Below, piece after piece: positions 1 to 7,944 of a stretch of 27,142 nucleotides of DNA. The DNA is taken from positions 1 through 27,142 of the forward strand of contig JBBIQA010000043.1 in assembly GCA_037442565.1 (NCBI GenBank), written 5' to 3'. The notes under the pieces are model-generated. The model worked only from the letters and a program-made list of their open reading frames with translations. It was not told the origin of the DNA and made no database searches. The translations under genes were made by a program, and so were the position numbers. The stretch is from PALSA-911 sp037442565. Lineage in GTDB: Bacteria; Pseudomonadota; Alphaproteobacteria; Acetobacterales; Acetobacteraceae. How positions within the stretch are numbered: the first letter of the stretch is position 1; each line of letters starts with the position of its first letter.

Positions 1-244
1 CGGTCAGGTATTGGCTGATCCGCTTCATCGCCGCCGGCTTGCGGGCCTGGATGGCGGCGAACTGCGCGTCCGTCAGGCTGACGGGCCGGCCGGAGGCGTG
101 CATCGCCTGCTCGTAGGCGGCGCGGTTCCACACCGCAGGCGTTTCGGCCAGGGCCGGGCGCAGGAGCGCGGGCCGGACGAGGGCGGCGGCCGCGATCGTC
201 GCGGCAAGGCCGCGTCGGGTGATCTTCGGGGCGTTGGCTGGCAC
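1..244 (-). CDS. Tat-signal exported protein, C-terminus cut off by the window edge
   Basis: An open frame of 81 codons runs from a GTG at 244-242 off the left end of the window. It reads like the start of an exported protein: residues 1-8 are polar, an RR pair follows (ITRRGLAAT), then an Ala/Leu-rich core, then a likely signal-peptidase site at about PALA-ETP (residues 34-37). The RR followed by a hydrophobic stretch suggests Tat export, which is inference. The mature part begins with WNRAAYEQAMHASGRP and matches no family I recognise. The GTG shares a base with the TAG of the spermidine-synthase-like gene upstream (TAGTG), so translation is probably coupled to it. I chose this start because it gives a complete signal peptide. 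Function unknown. Confidence 0.7.
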   Translation of the reverse strand, partial: MPANAPKITRRGLAATIAAAALVRPALLRPALAETPAVWNRAAYEQAMHASGRPVSLTDAQFAAIQARKPAAMKRISQYLT

Positions 245-2691
245 TAGCGGGTCTTTCGCATCGAGGGAAAGGAGACGAACGCAAGCAGATATAGGATCGC
301 GGCCGCCACGAGAACCCTGGAGAATCCGGCCTCGCGCGCCAGCAGATTGGCCAGCGGCGTCGCCACCACCGAGAAGGCGCCGTTCAGCCCCCAGGCCCAG
401 GGCAGGAAGCCGCCGCTGCCGGCACGGGTCAGGCCGAGGGGGAACGGCAGGCCGAGGGCGGCGGAAACCGGCGCCACCAGCAGCAGCACCAGCATTGCGC
501 GCAACGCCCAGGGCAGGCCCAGGGTGGACAGCATCGCCGGCTCCAGGCCCGCCAGCAGCGCCGCCGTCCAGGCCAGCATCACCGCGGTGGCGAGCAGGAC
601 GCCACGGCGCGGATCGGCCGTGAACCTGCCCGCGAACAGGCTGCCGAAGCCGGAAAACACCAGCATCCCCGTCAGCACGATGGCGAAGCCGCTGGTGCGG
701 TCGTTCAGGTAGAACGAAACCTTCTCGATCAGGAAGATCTCGACGAACAGGAAGCCGAGGCCAAGCGCCGGGAAGTACAGGATCGGGCGCAGCAGGCCGG
801 TGCGCTCCTCGGCCCGGATCCGCCCTGGGGCCAGCAAGGGGACCGCCAGCACCAGGATGGCGATGACGATCGCCTGCACCAGCACCGCCAGGTTGACCAG
901 GGCGCCGATCTCCGCCTGCGGCAGGATTTCCAACCGCTTCAGGATGACATCCAGCTGGGACAGCCGCAGCACGGCGTAGAAGAACGGCTGGTCGAGGGTG
1001 ATCGGCGCCAGGTTGAACGCCTCGCCGGACGGCGTCGGATTGCCCGCCAGCACGGCCTCGGCCTCGTCGGCGATCGCGTCGTCGGTGCCGCCGGCTTCCA
1101 TCTCGCCGGAGGTGAACGAGACCGAGGGCAGGTCGTTGTACAGCCCGGCCTTGGCGGCCTGAACGTCGATGCCGGGGTAATAGGAGATGTCGAAGGAACG
1201 GTCGTCGGCGAATTTCTTCAACGCGGCGATGCGGTCCGCGCTCCAGGGCGCGTTGGACAGCAGGATGCGCACACCCCAGGCGGAGCGGTAGACGATGGCG
1301 TGGCGGGACGGATCGGCGATGCCGGCCGCCAGCATCGCGGCGCGGGCGGTGGCCAGCATGCGCACGGCATAGACCGGGAAATCGCGGATAGAGACGGGGA
1401 TGGAGACGATGCCCTGCGGCCCGACCGCGCCTAGGTAGGCGGAAATGGCCTCGACCGTGAAGCCGGTGGCGTTGGCCTCCGCCGCGTCGAGGAAGTCGGC
1501 CGAGAGGTCCACCAGATCGTAGGCGCCAGGCGCGGCCTGCCGCGCCACGGCGATTGGCCCGCCGGAGAGAAGGCGCACGCGGGGATCGGCTTCCATGGGC
1601 GCCGACGGGCCGATGCCGTGCCGCAAGGCGTCGCGCAGCACCGGCTCGGGTTCCACCAAATCCACCTTGCCGGCACCGAGGGCCAGCGCTTCCGCCACCC
1701 GGAAGCCGCCCGAGCCGCCGGCCAGCAGCACCCGCGCGCCGGGCATCAGCAGATAGGGCGCGGCGCCGAGGGTTGCGGCCGCATAGCGCGTGTCCAGCTT
1801 GCCGGGCTTGGCGAGGGCGGCGATGCGGTTGCCATCGCGATACAGGCCGAAGGTTTGCGGCGGACCGGCCAGGCCGAGCATCGCCGCATCGTTGGAGACG
1901 TCGGTGTCGACCCGTTCGGTGAAATCGTCGAGCAGCAGGTAATCCCCGCGCGGGGAGCGGATTTCCGCCAGGATCCTGGCGTCAGGCGTGTGCAGCGGGG
2001 CGTAGATAGCCTTGAAATCGTTGAACTCCGCCCGCCCGTCCAGCAGCAGCAGCGCCTCGCCGGCGAGCAGCGCCGCAAGTGCCGCGAGTGCTGCCGGCCA
2101 GCGCCGGCCGCCGGGGCTCTTGCGCAACAGCGCGCTGGCCGCCAGCGGAACCAGCAACGCCGGCACCAGCAGGAAAGGGTGCAGCACGAACATCAGCGCC
2201 AGCGCGGCGGCGGCGCCGGCGCCGGCGCCGGTCAGGTCGTAGCCATAGACCCGGCCGATCTCGCGCGCGTTCAGCACGAAGCTCAGCGAGACATACACGC
2301 CGGCCAGGAAGAAGAACGGCAGCAGGCAGGCGTAATACAGCGCGATATTGCCGATCTGCGGCAGCCAGGTGGCCTGGTTCTGCAATTGCAGCGGATTGAA
2401 CGGGTTGGTGGTGGTGAAATGAAACCCCAGCGCCGCCGCCAGCACCATCGCCGCCGGCAGGATGGCCAGCAGGCGGGCGCCGTTGCGCGCGAAGCCATCG
2501 CGGAACAGCGCCAGCACCACGCCGCTCAGCGCGAAGCCGACCATGACGATGGAAATGACCCAGTAGCCATACTCGGACCATTTCGCGACGGCGAAATAGC
2601 GGGTCAGCGCGATCTCGTAGCCGACCGCGCCGGCCGACACGAGGAACAGCGGCCACAAGGCCGCGCCGCCAACCCGTGCCGGCCCGGTCAC
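244..2691 (-). CDS. Membrane-embedded spermidine synthase-like protein
   Basis: This 815-residue protein has a hydrophobic N-terminal region of about six to seven membrane segments (residues 10-215), a soluble Rossmann-type domain (about 235-620) and a second membrane region (about 635-810). The sequence EIALTRYFAVAKWSEYGYW near residue 26 and PFPLGLTRAGSGG followed by PWAWGLNGAFSV near the C-terminus are typical of membrane-bound aminopropyltransferase-fold proteins. The nucleotide-binding loop is LLAGGSGGFRVAEAL (about 322-336), followed by an acidic VEPEP. I do not see the DxxDP-type catalytic segment of true spermidine synthases; the equivalent region reads DLVDLSADFLDA, so polyamine synthesis is doubtful. 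GTG at 2691 was chosen because it overlaps the TGA of the upstream hydrolase (GTGA); the open frame extends further upstream but only as antisense of the hydrolase gene. The substrate is unknown. Confidence 0.85.
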   Translation of the reverse strand: MTGPARVGGAALWPLFLVSAGAVGYEIALTRYFAVAKWSEYGYWVISIVMVGFALSGVVLALFRDGFARNGARLLAILPAAMVLAAALGFHFTTTNPFNPLQLQNQATWLPQIGNIALYYACLLPFFFLAGVYVSLSFVLNAREIGRVYGYDLTGAGAGAAAALALMFVLHPFLLVPALLVPLAASALLRKSPGGRRWPAALAALAALLAGEALLLLDGRAEFNDFKAIYAPLHTPDARILAEIRSPRGDYLLLDDFTERVDTDVSNDAAMLGLAGPPQTFGLYRDGNRIAALAKPGKLDTRYAAATLGAAPYLLMPGARVLLAGGSGGFRVAEALALGAGKVDLVEPEPVLRDALRHGIGPSAPMEADPRVRLLSGGPIAVARQAAPGAYDLVDLSADFLDAAEANATGFTVEAISAYLGAVGPQGIVSIPVSIRDFPVYAVRMLATARAAMLAAGIADPSRHAIVYRSAWGVRILLSNAPWSADRIAALKKFADDRSFDISYYPGIDVQAAKAGLYNDLPSVSFTSGEMEAGGTDDAIADEAEAVLAGNPTPSGEAFNLAPITLDQPFFYAVLRLSQLDVILKRLEILPQAEIGALVNLAVLVQAIVIAILVLAVPLLAPGRIRAEERTGLLRPILYFPALGLGFLFVEIFLIEKVSFYLNDRTSGFAIVLTGMLVFSGFGSLFAGRFTADPRRGVLLATAVMLAWTAALLAGLEPAMLSTLGLPWALRAMLVLLLVAPVSAALGLPFPLGLTRAGSGGFLPWAWGLNGAFSVVATPLANLLAREAGFSRVLVAAAILYLLAFVSFPSMRKTR

Positions 2692-3575
2692 GGCCAGATC
2701 TTGCGATGGATGAAGTCGGCCAGACGGCTGTTGAAACGGGCGGCATCGTCCACGAACAGGGCGTGGCCGGCATCGGCAAACAGGGCCATTTCGGCCGACT
2801 TGTGCTTGCTCACGAGGTTCTCCGCCTGGGCTGTCCAACGCGGACGCACCACATACAGCACCGGCTTGCTGGTCGAATAGACCGCCTCGCGCCAGAAGCT
2901 GCGCGGCACGGGGTAGGACAGCAGCGCCCTGGCGGCGGCTTCGGGGGTGCGAAGGCAGGTCTCGGTCAGGCGTTTCAGCCAGGCCTCAGGCTGGTGGGTG
3001 CGGAACATGCTGCGGACAAACCGGCGCATGAATACATCGTGCGGCGGCCGGACATATGGGCCGGCGTGCGGCGGCGGAGCCGGCGGCGGCGGGTTCTCGC
3101 CAATCGAATTATCCACCAGCACCAGCCCGGTTATCCTCCCGTCGCCGGCCGTCTTGACGTAGTCCAGCGTGTCCAGCACCCCCAGCGACCAGGCCACGAC
3201 CAGCACCGGCTGGCCGCCGATCTGGGCGATCAGCTCCGCGATGTCGCGCCCGCGCCGGGCCGGATCGTAGCCGGTGCGGGGAATGTCGGAATCGCCCTGG
3301 CCGCGCGGATCGAAGGCGATCACGTGGTAGGATTTGGCGAAGGCGTCGACCTGTTGGTCCCAGATCCACGCCGGCATCGTCCAGCCGGGTACGAACACCA
3401 GGGTGTGGGCATTGCGGTTGCCGGCTTCCAGATAATGCAGGCGCACGCCGTCGCTGGTGATGAAGAACCGGCTCTGCACCGGCACGCCGGCCCGGGCCGC
3501 ACCGTGCCAAAGGGCGATCGCCAGCAGCAAGCCGGCCAGGACTCGGAGCCACGGGGCAATCCTCATGCGCCGCAC
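2688..3575 (-). CDS. Exported alpha/beta hydrolase
   Basis: This is an alpha/beta-hydrolase-fold protein of 295 residues with a short basic N-terminus and a hydrophobic segment (about 9-29, ending ARAG), which points to a signal peptide or membrane anchor and a periplasmic location. The oxyanion region is FVPGWTMPAW (61-70), strand 4 gives FDPRGQGDS (88-95), and the nucleophile elbow is VVAWSLG with Ser130. The catalytic His is probably His271 in DAGHALF. The usual acid after strand 7 (GxxD) is not evident: the segment reads VLYVVRPRWTAQAEN. GTG at 3575 has AGCAGG just upstream and is preferred; an in-frame ATG at 3566 is the alternative. The gene lies 36 bases after a Crp-family regulator and overlaps the next gene by four bases, suggesting one operon. 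The substrate cannot be read from sequence; esterase or peptidase-like activity are both possible. Confidence 0.88.
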   Translation of the reverse strand: MRRMRIAPWLRVLAGLLLAIALWHGAARAGVPVQSRFFITSDGVRLHYLEAGNRNAHTLVFVPGWTMPAWIWDQQVDAFAKSYHVIAFDPRGQGDSDIPRTGYDPARRGRDIAELIAQIGGQPVLVVAWSLGVLDTLDYVKTAGDGRITGLVLVDNSIGENPPPPAPPPHAGPYVRPPHDVFMRRFVRSMFRTHQPEAWLKRLTETCLRTPEAAARALLSYPVPRSFWREAVYSTSKPVLYVVRPRWTAQAENLVSKHKSAEMALFADAGHALFVDDAARFNSRLADFIHRKIWP

Positions 3576-3611
3576 AAGACCTGCTTGGCTCCGCCGGTGT
3601 CAATTCAAGAT

Positions 3612-4313
3612 TTATTCCACAAGCATCCGCAGGTCGGCGGCACGGCGGAGCACGATATGCCCGGCGTCCATGTCCACCACCCCGTTCTTGCGCCAGGACT
3701 GCATCTGCTTGTTCACACTCTCGCGGGTGGAGGCGACCAGGGTGCTGAGGTCGCGCTGGGACAGCTTCATGTCGATCCGCACGCCGCTGCCGTTGGCGGG
3801 GCGGCCGTAATCGTCGGCCATCTTCAACAGCACCCGCGCCAGCCGCGCCGGCAGATCGAACAGGGCCAACTCCTCCAGCGCCAGGCTGGTGCGCCGCAGC
3901 CGGTCGCACAGCACGGTCAGCAGGCGCAAATAGAGGTCGTCGTTCCGCCGCACGAAGGGTAGGAAATGCCGGCGTTCCACCACCAGCAGCAGCGTGTCCT
4001 CCACCGCCGTGGCATCCGCGCTGCGCTGCTTGCCGTCCAGCAGGGCGATCTCGCCGAAGATCTCGCCCTGGTTGATCTGGTTCAGGGTCACCTCCTTGCC
4101 CTCGGCGGAGACCGAGCTGATCTTCACCCGCCCCGACAGCACCGCCATCAGCGAGGACCCCTCGTCGCCCTTCTGGAAGATAACCGTGCCGCGCGGACAG
4201 CGCCGCTCGACGGCGAATTTCAGGGTCTCGTCCAGTTCTTGCGGGGTCATCGCCCGGAACAGCGAGCTTTTCAGCAGCGCGTCCCGCCGCGCGTCGCGTC
4301 CAGATGCAGTCAC
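3612..4313 (-). CDS. Crp/Fnr-family transcriptional regulator
   Basis: This 233-residue cytoplasmic regulator has an N-terminal cyclic-nucleotide-binding domain (about 15-125) and a C-terminal winged helix. The phosphate-binding cassette reads FGEIALLDGKQRSADATA (86-103), with the Gly-Glu and Arg-Ser pair that contact cyclic nucleotide in CRP. It lacks a cysteine cluster, so an FNR-type iron-sulfur sensor is unlikely. The recognition region is LSQRDLSTLVASTRESVNKQ (about 180-199). GTG at 4313 was chosen because AAGGAGG sits five bases upstream; the open frame extends to 4427 without a ribosome site. It is transcribed away from the serine hydrolase gene over a 112-base gap, and towards the exported hydrolase 36 bases downstream, so it may control either or both. 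The ligand (cAMP or another) is not determined. Confidence 0.92.
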   Translation of the reverse strand: MTASGRDARRDALLKSSLFRAMTPQELDETLKFAVERRCPRGTVIFQKGDEGSSLMAVLSGRVKISSVSAEGKEVTLNQINQGEIFGEIALLDGKQRSADATAVEDTLLLVVERRHFLPFVRRNDDLYLRLLTVLCDRLRRTSLALEELALFDLPARLARVLLKMADDYGRPANGSGVRIDMKLSQRDLSTLVASTRESVNKQMQSWRKNGVVDMDAGHIVLRRAADLRMLVE

Positions 4314-4425
4314 CCCGGCCTCCTTTTTTCGGCAACCTGCGGCCTCTTCGGGCCACCCCGCCGGCGGCAGTATGCGCGGCATGCGGCGCGCGCCATAGTC
4401 CCCCGCAATGATGATGGAGGCTGCC

Positions 4426-5645
4426 ATGTCCCTGAACCGCGCCCTGGATGAAGCGGCCGCCTTCGCCGCGTCGAACGAAACGCCCTTCCCGCGCGACCTG
4501 CGCGCCCATCTGGAGTCCGGCTACTTCGAGCCGCCGCCCGACAACGCGGTGATCGGCCCGATCTGCCCGCGCGGCGCGCCGAACGGCCTGATCCTCCGCC
4601 GTGGTAACATTGTCGCGAGCTGGGGCGACACGCGCCAGATCGACCCGACCTTCAGCGTCGCCAAATCCTACCTCTCCCTCCTGGCCGGCATCGCCCACGC
4701 GGACGGCCTGATCCCCGACCTGGACGCGCGGGTGGGCGACCGGGTCCGCGATGGCGGCTTCGAGGGCGAGCACAACGGCGCGATCACCTGGCGGCACCTG
4801 CTGCAGCAGACCTCGGAATGGGAGGGCACGCTGTTCGGCAAGTCCGACATCATCGACCGCGGCCGCAATCTGGCGGCCGAGGGGCGCGGCCGGAAGGGCG
4901 ATTTGCGGGCGCTGCAGGCGCCGGGCACCTACTGGGAATACAACGACGTCCGGGTGAACCGGCTCAGCCTGGCCTTGCTGCGCGTCTTCCGCCGCCCGCT
5001 GCCCGAGGTGTTCGCCGAACGGATCATGGTCCCGATCGGCGCCTCCGCCGATTGGCAATGGCACGGCTACGACAATTCGTTCGTCGACGTGGACGGCGTG
5101 CCCATGCAATCGGTTCCCGGCGGCAGCCACTGGGGCGGCGGGGTGTTCATCCATGCCGAGGACCAGGCCCGCATCGGCCAATTGGCGCTGCACCGCGGGC
5201 TTCGCGGCGAGCATCGCATCCTGCCCGACAGCTGGTTCACCCAATCCCTGACCCCCTGCCGGCTGAACGNNNNNNNNNNNNNNNNNNNNNNNNNNNNNNN
5301 NNNNNNNNNNNNNNNNNNNNNNNNNNNNNNNNNNNNNNNNNNNNNNNNNNNNNNNNNNNNNNNNNNNNNCGCATCCTGCCCGACAGCTGGTTCACCCAAT
5401 CCCTGACCCCCTGCCGGCTGAACGCCAGCTACGGCTTCCTGTGGTGGCTCAACACCCACCGCGCCCGCGTGCCGGCGGCACCCGAGAGCAGCTTCTTCGC
5501 GGTCGGCGCCGGCGGCAACACCACCTGGATCGACCCCGAGCACGACCTGGTGGCGGTGCTGCGCTGGACCGATCCGGCCTGCGTCGGCGGCTTCGTGCAG
5601 CGGGTGCTGGCGGCCATCAGGGCGGATACTTCGCCCCCGGTTTGA
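4426..5645 (+). CDS. Class C beta-lactamase-type serine hydrolase, interrupted by an assembly gap
   Basis: This is a serine hydrolase of the beta-lactamase/penicillin-binding-protein fold (class C, esterase-like branch). The nucleophile motif is SVAK (Ser77-Lys80), the second motif is around Tyr172 (WEYND), and the C-terminal strand is VGAGGNTTWIDP. There is no signal peptide, so a cytoplasmic esterase, amidase or oligomer hydrolase is more likely than a resistance enzyme; this is inference. A run of 100 N lies inside the gene, but the 55 bases before it are repeated after it. Collapsing N plus one copy (155 bases) restores a single frame of 354 residues. ATG at 4426 was chosen because GGAGG sits five bases upstream; ATGs at 4408, 4411 and 4414 are less well placed. 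No evidence of a real break in the gene. Confidence 0.88.
5215..5269 (+). repeat. 55-base direct repeat, left copy (contig overlap)
   Basis: These 55 bases are identical to 5370-5424 on the other side of the N run. In the collapsed sequence they encode one stretch of the serine hydrolase. The exact identity at both contig ends points to an unresolved assembly overlap and not to a biological duplication. Confidence 0.9.
5270..5369. other. Assembly gap (100 N)
   Basis: Exactly 100 N, the conventional length for a gap of unknown size. Because the flanks share 55 identical bases and the gene closes in frame when they are merged, the true gap is probably negative, meaning no sequence is missing. 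Confidence 0.98.
5370..5424 (+). repeat. 55-base direct repeat, right copy (contig overlap)
   Basis: Second copy of the 55 bases found at 5215-5269. The sequence continues past it into the C-terminal third of the serine hydrolase. Confidence 0.9.
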
Positions 5646-5705
5646 CCCCCTCGGGGCCGCTTGTTAGCGTTCGCGCGCCGGAAAAGACCCGATGGGAAGC
5701 GTGCC

Positions 5706-6500
5706 GTGAAAGAGACCTACGAAACCCTGCTGACCTCCGAACCGCAGGACCACACGCTGCTGGTCACGCTGAACCGGCCGAAATCCGGCAACGCGATGAA
5801 CACCCAGATGGGCCACGACCTGCTGGATTTGTTCGACAGCGTGAATGCCGATCCGTCCAAATACCGCTGCATCGTCCTGACCGGCGCCGGCGAGCGCATC
5901 TTCTGCGCCGGCGGCGACCTCAAGGAACGCAACGGCATGACCGACCAGCAATGGCAGAGCCAGCATCTGCTGTTCGAGCGCGGCATCCGCGCCCTGGTCG
6001 GCTGCCCGGTCCCGGTGATCGCCGCGGTGAACGGCGCCGCCTTCGCCGGCGGCATGGAGATGTCGCTGTGCTGCGACTTCATCTACGCCGCCGAGCACGC
6101 CCGCTTCGCCCTGACCGAGGTCACCCTCGGCATCATGCCCGGCGCCGGCGGCACGCAGAACCTGCCCCGCGCGGTCGGCACCCGCCGGGCCAAGGAAATC
6201 CTGCTGACCGGCAAGCCCTTCACCGCCGCGCAGGCGCTGGAATGGGGCATGATCAACCGCATCTGCACCGCCGGGACCCTGCTGGCGGAAGCGCTGGAAA
6301 CCGCCGCCACCATCGCCGCCAACGCGCCGATCTCCACCCGCCAGATCAAGCAGTCGGTGAATTTCGGCATGAACATGGATTTGCACAGCGCCATGATGTT
6401 CGAGATCGAGGCCTATAACCGCATGGTCCCCACCGAGGACCGGCGCGAGGGCGTGCTGGCCTACAACGAGAAGCGCAAGGCCCAATTCAAGGGCCGCTAG
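5706..6500 (+). CDS. Enoyl-CoA hydratase/isomerase family protein
   Basis: This 264-residue crotonase-fold enzyme probably hydrates an enoyl-CoA. The oxyanion-hole segments are CAGGDLKE (67-74) and NGAAFAGGMEM (109-119). Both glutamates that act in rat mitochondrial hydratase have counterparts, Glu118 in GGMEM and Glu138 in LTEVTLG, at the same 20-residue spacing. This supports true hydratase activity. The conserved PGAGGTQNLPRAVG follows. The length is typical of the family. GTG at 5706 was chosen because GGAAGCG lies upstream and the protein then starts at a usual position; the frame opens further upstream from a TTG without support. It is followed 12 bases later by an MmgE/PrpD gene with its own ribosome site, so the two are probably cotranscribed and act in one acyl-CoA or organic-acid pathway. 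The exact substrate is unknown. Confidence 0.93.
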   Translation: MKETYETLLTSEPQDHTLLVTLNRPKSGNAMNTQMGHDLLDLFDSVNADPSKYRCIVLTGAGERIFCAGGDLKERNGMTDQQWQSQHLLFERGIRALVGCPVPVIAAVNGAAFAGGMEMSLCCDFIYAAEHARFALTEVTLGIMPGAGGTQNLPRAVGTRRAKEILLTGKPFTAAQALEWGMINRICTAGTLLAEALETAATIAANAPISTRQIKQSVNFGMNMDLHSAMMFEIEAYNRMVPTEDRREGVLAYNEKRKAQFKGR

Positions 6501-6512
6501 AGGAAACCCGCC

Positions 6513-7874
6513 ATGACCCAGATATCGCCGAACGGAGACGGCCTCACCCGCGCCCTGGTCGAACAGGCGCTCGCGGTCCGCTACGAAACGCTCACCGAGG
6601 AAGCCCGCGCGCTGGCCCGGCAATGCATCCTCGACTACATCGCCTGCACCCTGCCCGGCGCCGCCGAACCGCTCACGGACATGATGTTCGCCGAACTGGA
6701 CGACCAGGGCGGCCGCGAAACCGCCACCGTGATCGGCCACGCGAAGAAGCTGCCCGCCCTGTCCGCGGCGATGATCAACGGCGCCGCCTCGCACGCGCTC
6801 GATTTCGACGACGTCAACCTCGCCATGCCCGGCCACCCCAGCGTCGCCATCCTGCCCGCCCTGCTGGCGCTGGCGGAGGAGCGGGGTTCCTCCGGCGCGG
6901 CGGTGATCGCCGCCTTCGTCGCCGGCTACGAGCTCGAATGCCGCTTCGGCAGCGCCCTGAAGCCCGGCCATTACGACGGCCTCGGCTTCCACGCCACCGG
7001 CACCATCGGCACCTTCGGCGCGGCGATGGCCTGCGCCCACCTGATGGGCCTGGACCTCGACACCGCCTGCACCGCGCTCGGCATCGCCGGCACCCAGGCG
7101 GCGGGGCTGAAATCCATGTTCGGCACCATGTGCAAGCCGTTCCATGCCGGCAAGGCCGCCTATCACGGCCTGCTCTCGGCCCGCCTGGCCGCCCGCGGCT
7201 TCTCCTCGCGCGGCGACGTGCTGGAATGTCCCCAGGGCTTCGCCCGCACCCACAGCCCGGACTTCCACCCCGAGCAGGCCATGGCCACGCCGGAAGGCGG
7301 CCTGCACATGCGCAACAACCTCTTCAAGTACCACGCCGCCTGCTACCTCACCCACGGCCCGATCGAGGCCGCCCGCAAGCTGCGCGACGGCCACGGCGTC
7401 ACCGCGGACAACGTGCAGAAGATCGTCCTGCGCATCGACCAGGCAACCGACCGGGTCTGCAACATCGCCAAACCCGCCACCGGCCTCGAAGCCAAGTTCA
7501 GCCTGCGCCTGACCACGGCGATGGCGCTCGCCGGCCTCGATACCGGCCGGCTGGACAGCTACACCGACGCCAACGCGGCCGACCCGAAACTGGCCGGTCT
7601 GCGCGACAGGATGGAGATCGACTTCCAGCACGGCTGGCCGCACACCCTGGCCGAAATGGACATTCACCTCACCGACGGCCGCGTCGTCACCGCCCGCCAC
7701 GACGCCGGAATCCCCGCCGCCGATGTCGCCGAGCAGGGCAAGCGCCTGGAGGAGAAGTTCACCGCGCTGGCCGACCCCATCCTCGGCGCCAACCGCGTCA
7801 GCCGCCTGTTGGGCGCCGTGGCCGAGCTGGACCGCGCGCCGAACGTCCGGGAATTGATGGCGCTCTGCGTCTGA
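6513..7874 (+). CDS. MmgE/PrpD family protein
   Basis: A full-length member of the MmgE/PrpD family (453 residues), which includes 2-methylcitrate dehydratase, cis-aconitate decarboxylase and iminodisuccinate epimerase. Recognisable segments are the N-terminal helical domain with ILDYIACTLPGA (39-50), the HALDFDDVN segment near residue 95, GFHATGTIGTFGAA near 153, and KPFHAGKAAYHGLLSA near 209. The smaller alpha/beta domain covers about 270-420. AGGAAA lies eight bases before the ATG. The pairing with an enoyl-CoA hydratase suggests dehydration/hydration chemistry on a branched or dicarboxylic acid. No prpB or prpC is nearby, so the methylcitrate cycle should not be assumed. A large palindrome follows the stop codon by six bases. 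Confidence 0.92.
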   Translation: MTQISPNGDGLTRALVEQALAVRYETLTEEARALARQCILDYIACTLPGAAEPLTDMMFAELDDQGGRETATVIGHAKKLPALSAAMINGAASHALDFDDVNLAMPGHPSVAILPALLALAEERGSSGAAVIAAFVAGYELECRFGSALKPGHYDGLGFHATGTIGTFGAAMACAHLMGLDLDTACTALGIAGTQAAGLKSMFGTMCKPFHAGKAAYHGLLSARLAARGFSSRGDVLECPQGFARTHSPDFHPEQAMATPEGGLHMRNNLFKYHAACYLTHGPIEAARKLRDGHGVTADNVQKIVLRIDQATDRVCNIAKPATGLEAKFSLRLTTAMALAGLDTGRLDSYTDANAADPKLAGLRDRMEIDFQHGWPHTLAEMDIHLTDGRVVTARHDAGIPAADVAEQGKRLEEKFTALADPILGANRVSRLLGAVAELDRAPNVRELMALCV

Positions 7875-7880
7875 ACCCAC

Positions 7881-7922
7881 CCCGGGCAGGCGCCCTGGTG
7901 GCCACCAGGGCGCCTGCCTGGG
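7881..7922. terminator. Long perfect palindrome between convergent genes
   Basis: Positions 7885-7918 form a perfect 34-base palindrome with no loop, centred between 7901 and 7902 (core CCTGGTGGCCACCAGG). A G-T pair at 7884/7919 and three more C-G pairs extend it to a 21-pair stem over 7881-7922. It lies between the stop codons of the plus-strand MmgE/PrpD gene and the minus-strand PhnA-domain gene, so it may end transcription from both sides. There is no T-run, so it is not a textbook intrinsic terminator; mRNA 3'-end protection or a protein site are alternatives. Confidence 0.6.
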
Positions 7923-7944
7923 TTGCTCGCCTGGGCGCCGGCGC

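Noticed and set aside
1618..2880. Long plus-strand frame of 420 codons
   Set aside because: It is antisense to the membrane spermidine-synthase-like gene; rich in Gln, Arg and His with no domain, the usual shadow of a GC-rich gene.
3109..5244. Minus-strand frame of 711 codons
   Set aside because: It crosses the regulator and serine hydrolase genes in other frames and has low-complexity Ala/Gly/Arg composition; both underlying genes are clear family members.
5215..5424. Target-site duplication or mobile element around the N run
   Set aside because: The 55-base identity is far too long for a target duplication and the gene closes in frame when the copies are merged, which fits a contig overlap.
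5664..7880. Minus-strand frame of 738 codons
   Set aside because: Antisense to the enoyl-CoA hydratase and MmgE/PrpD genes; Gly/Val/Gln-rich with no recognisable domain.
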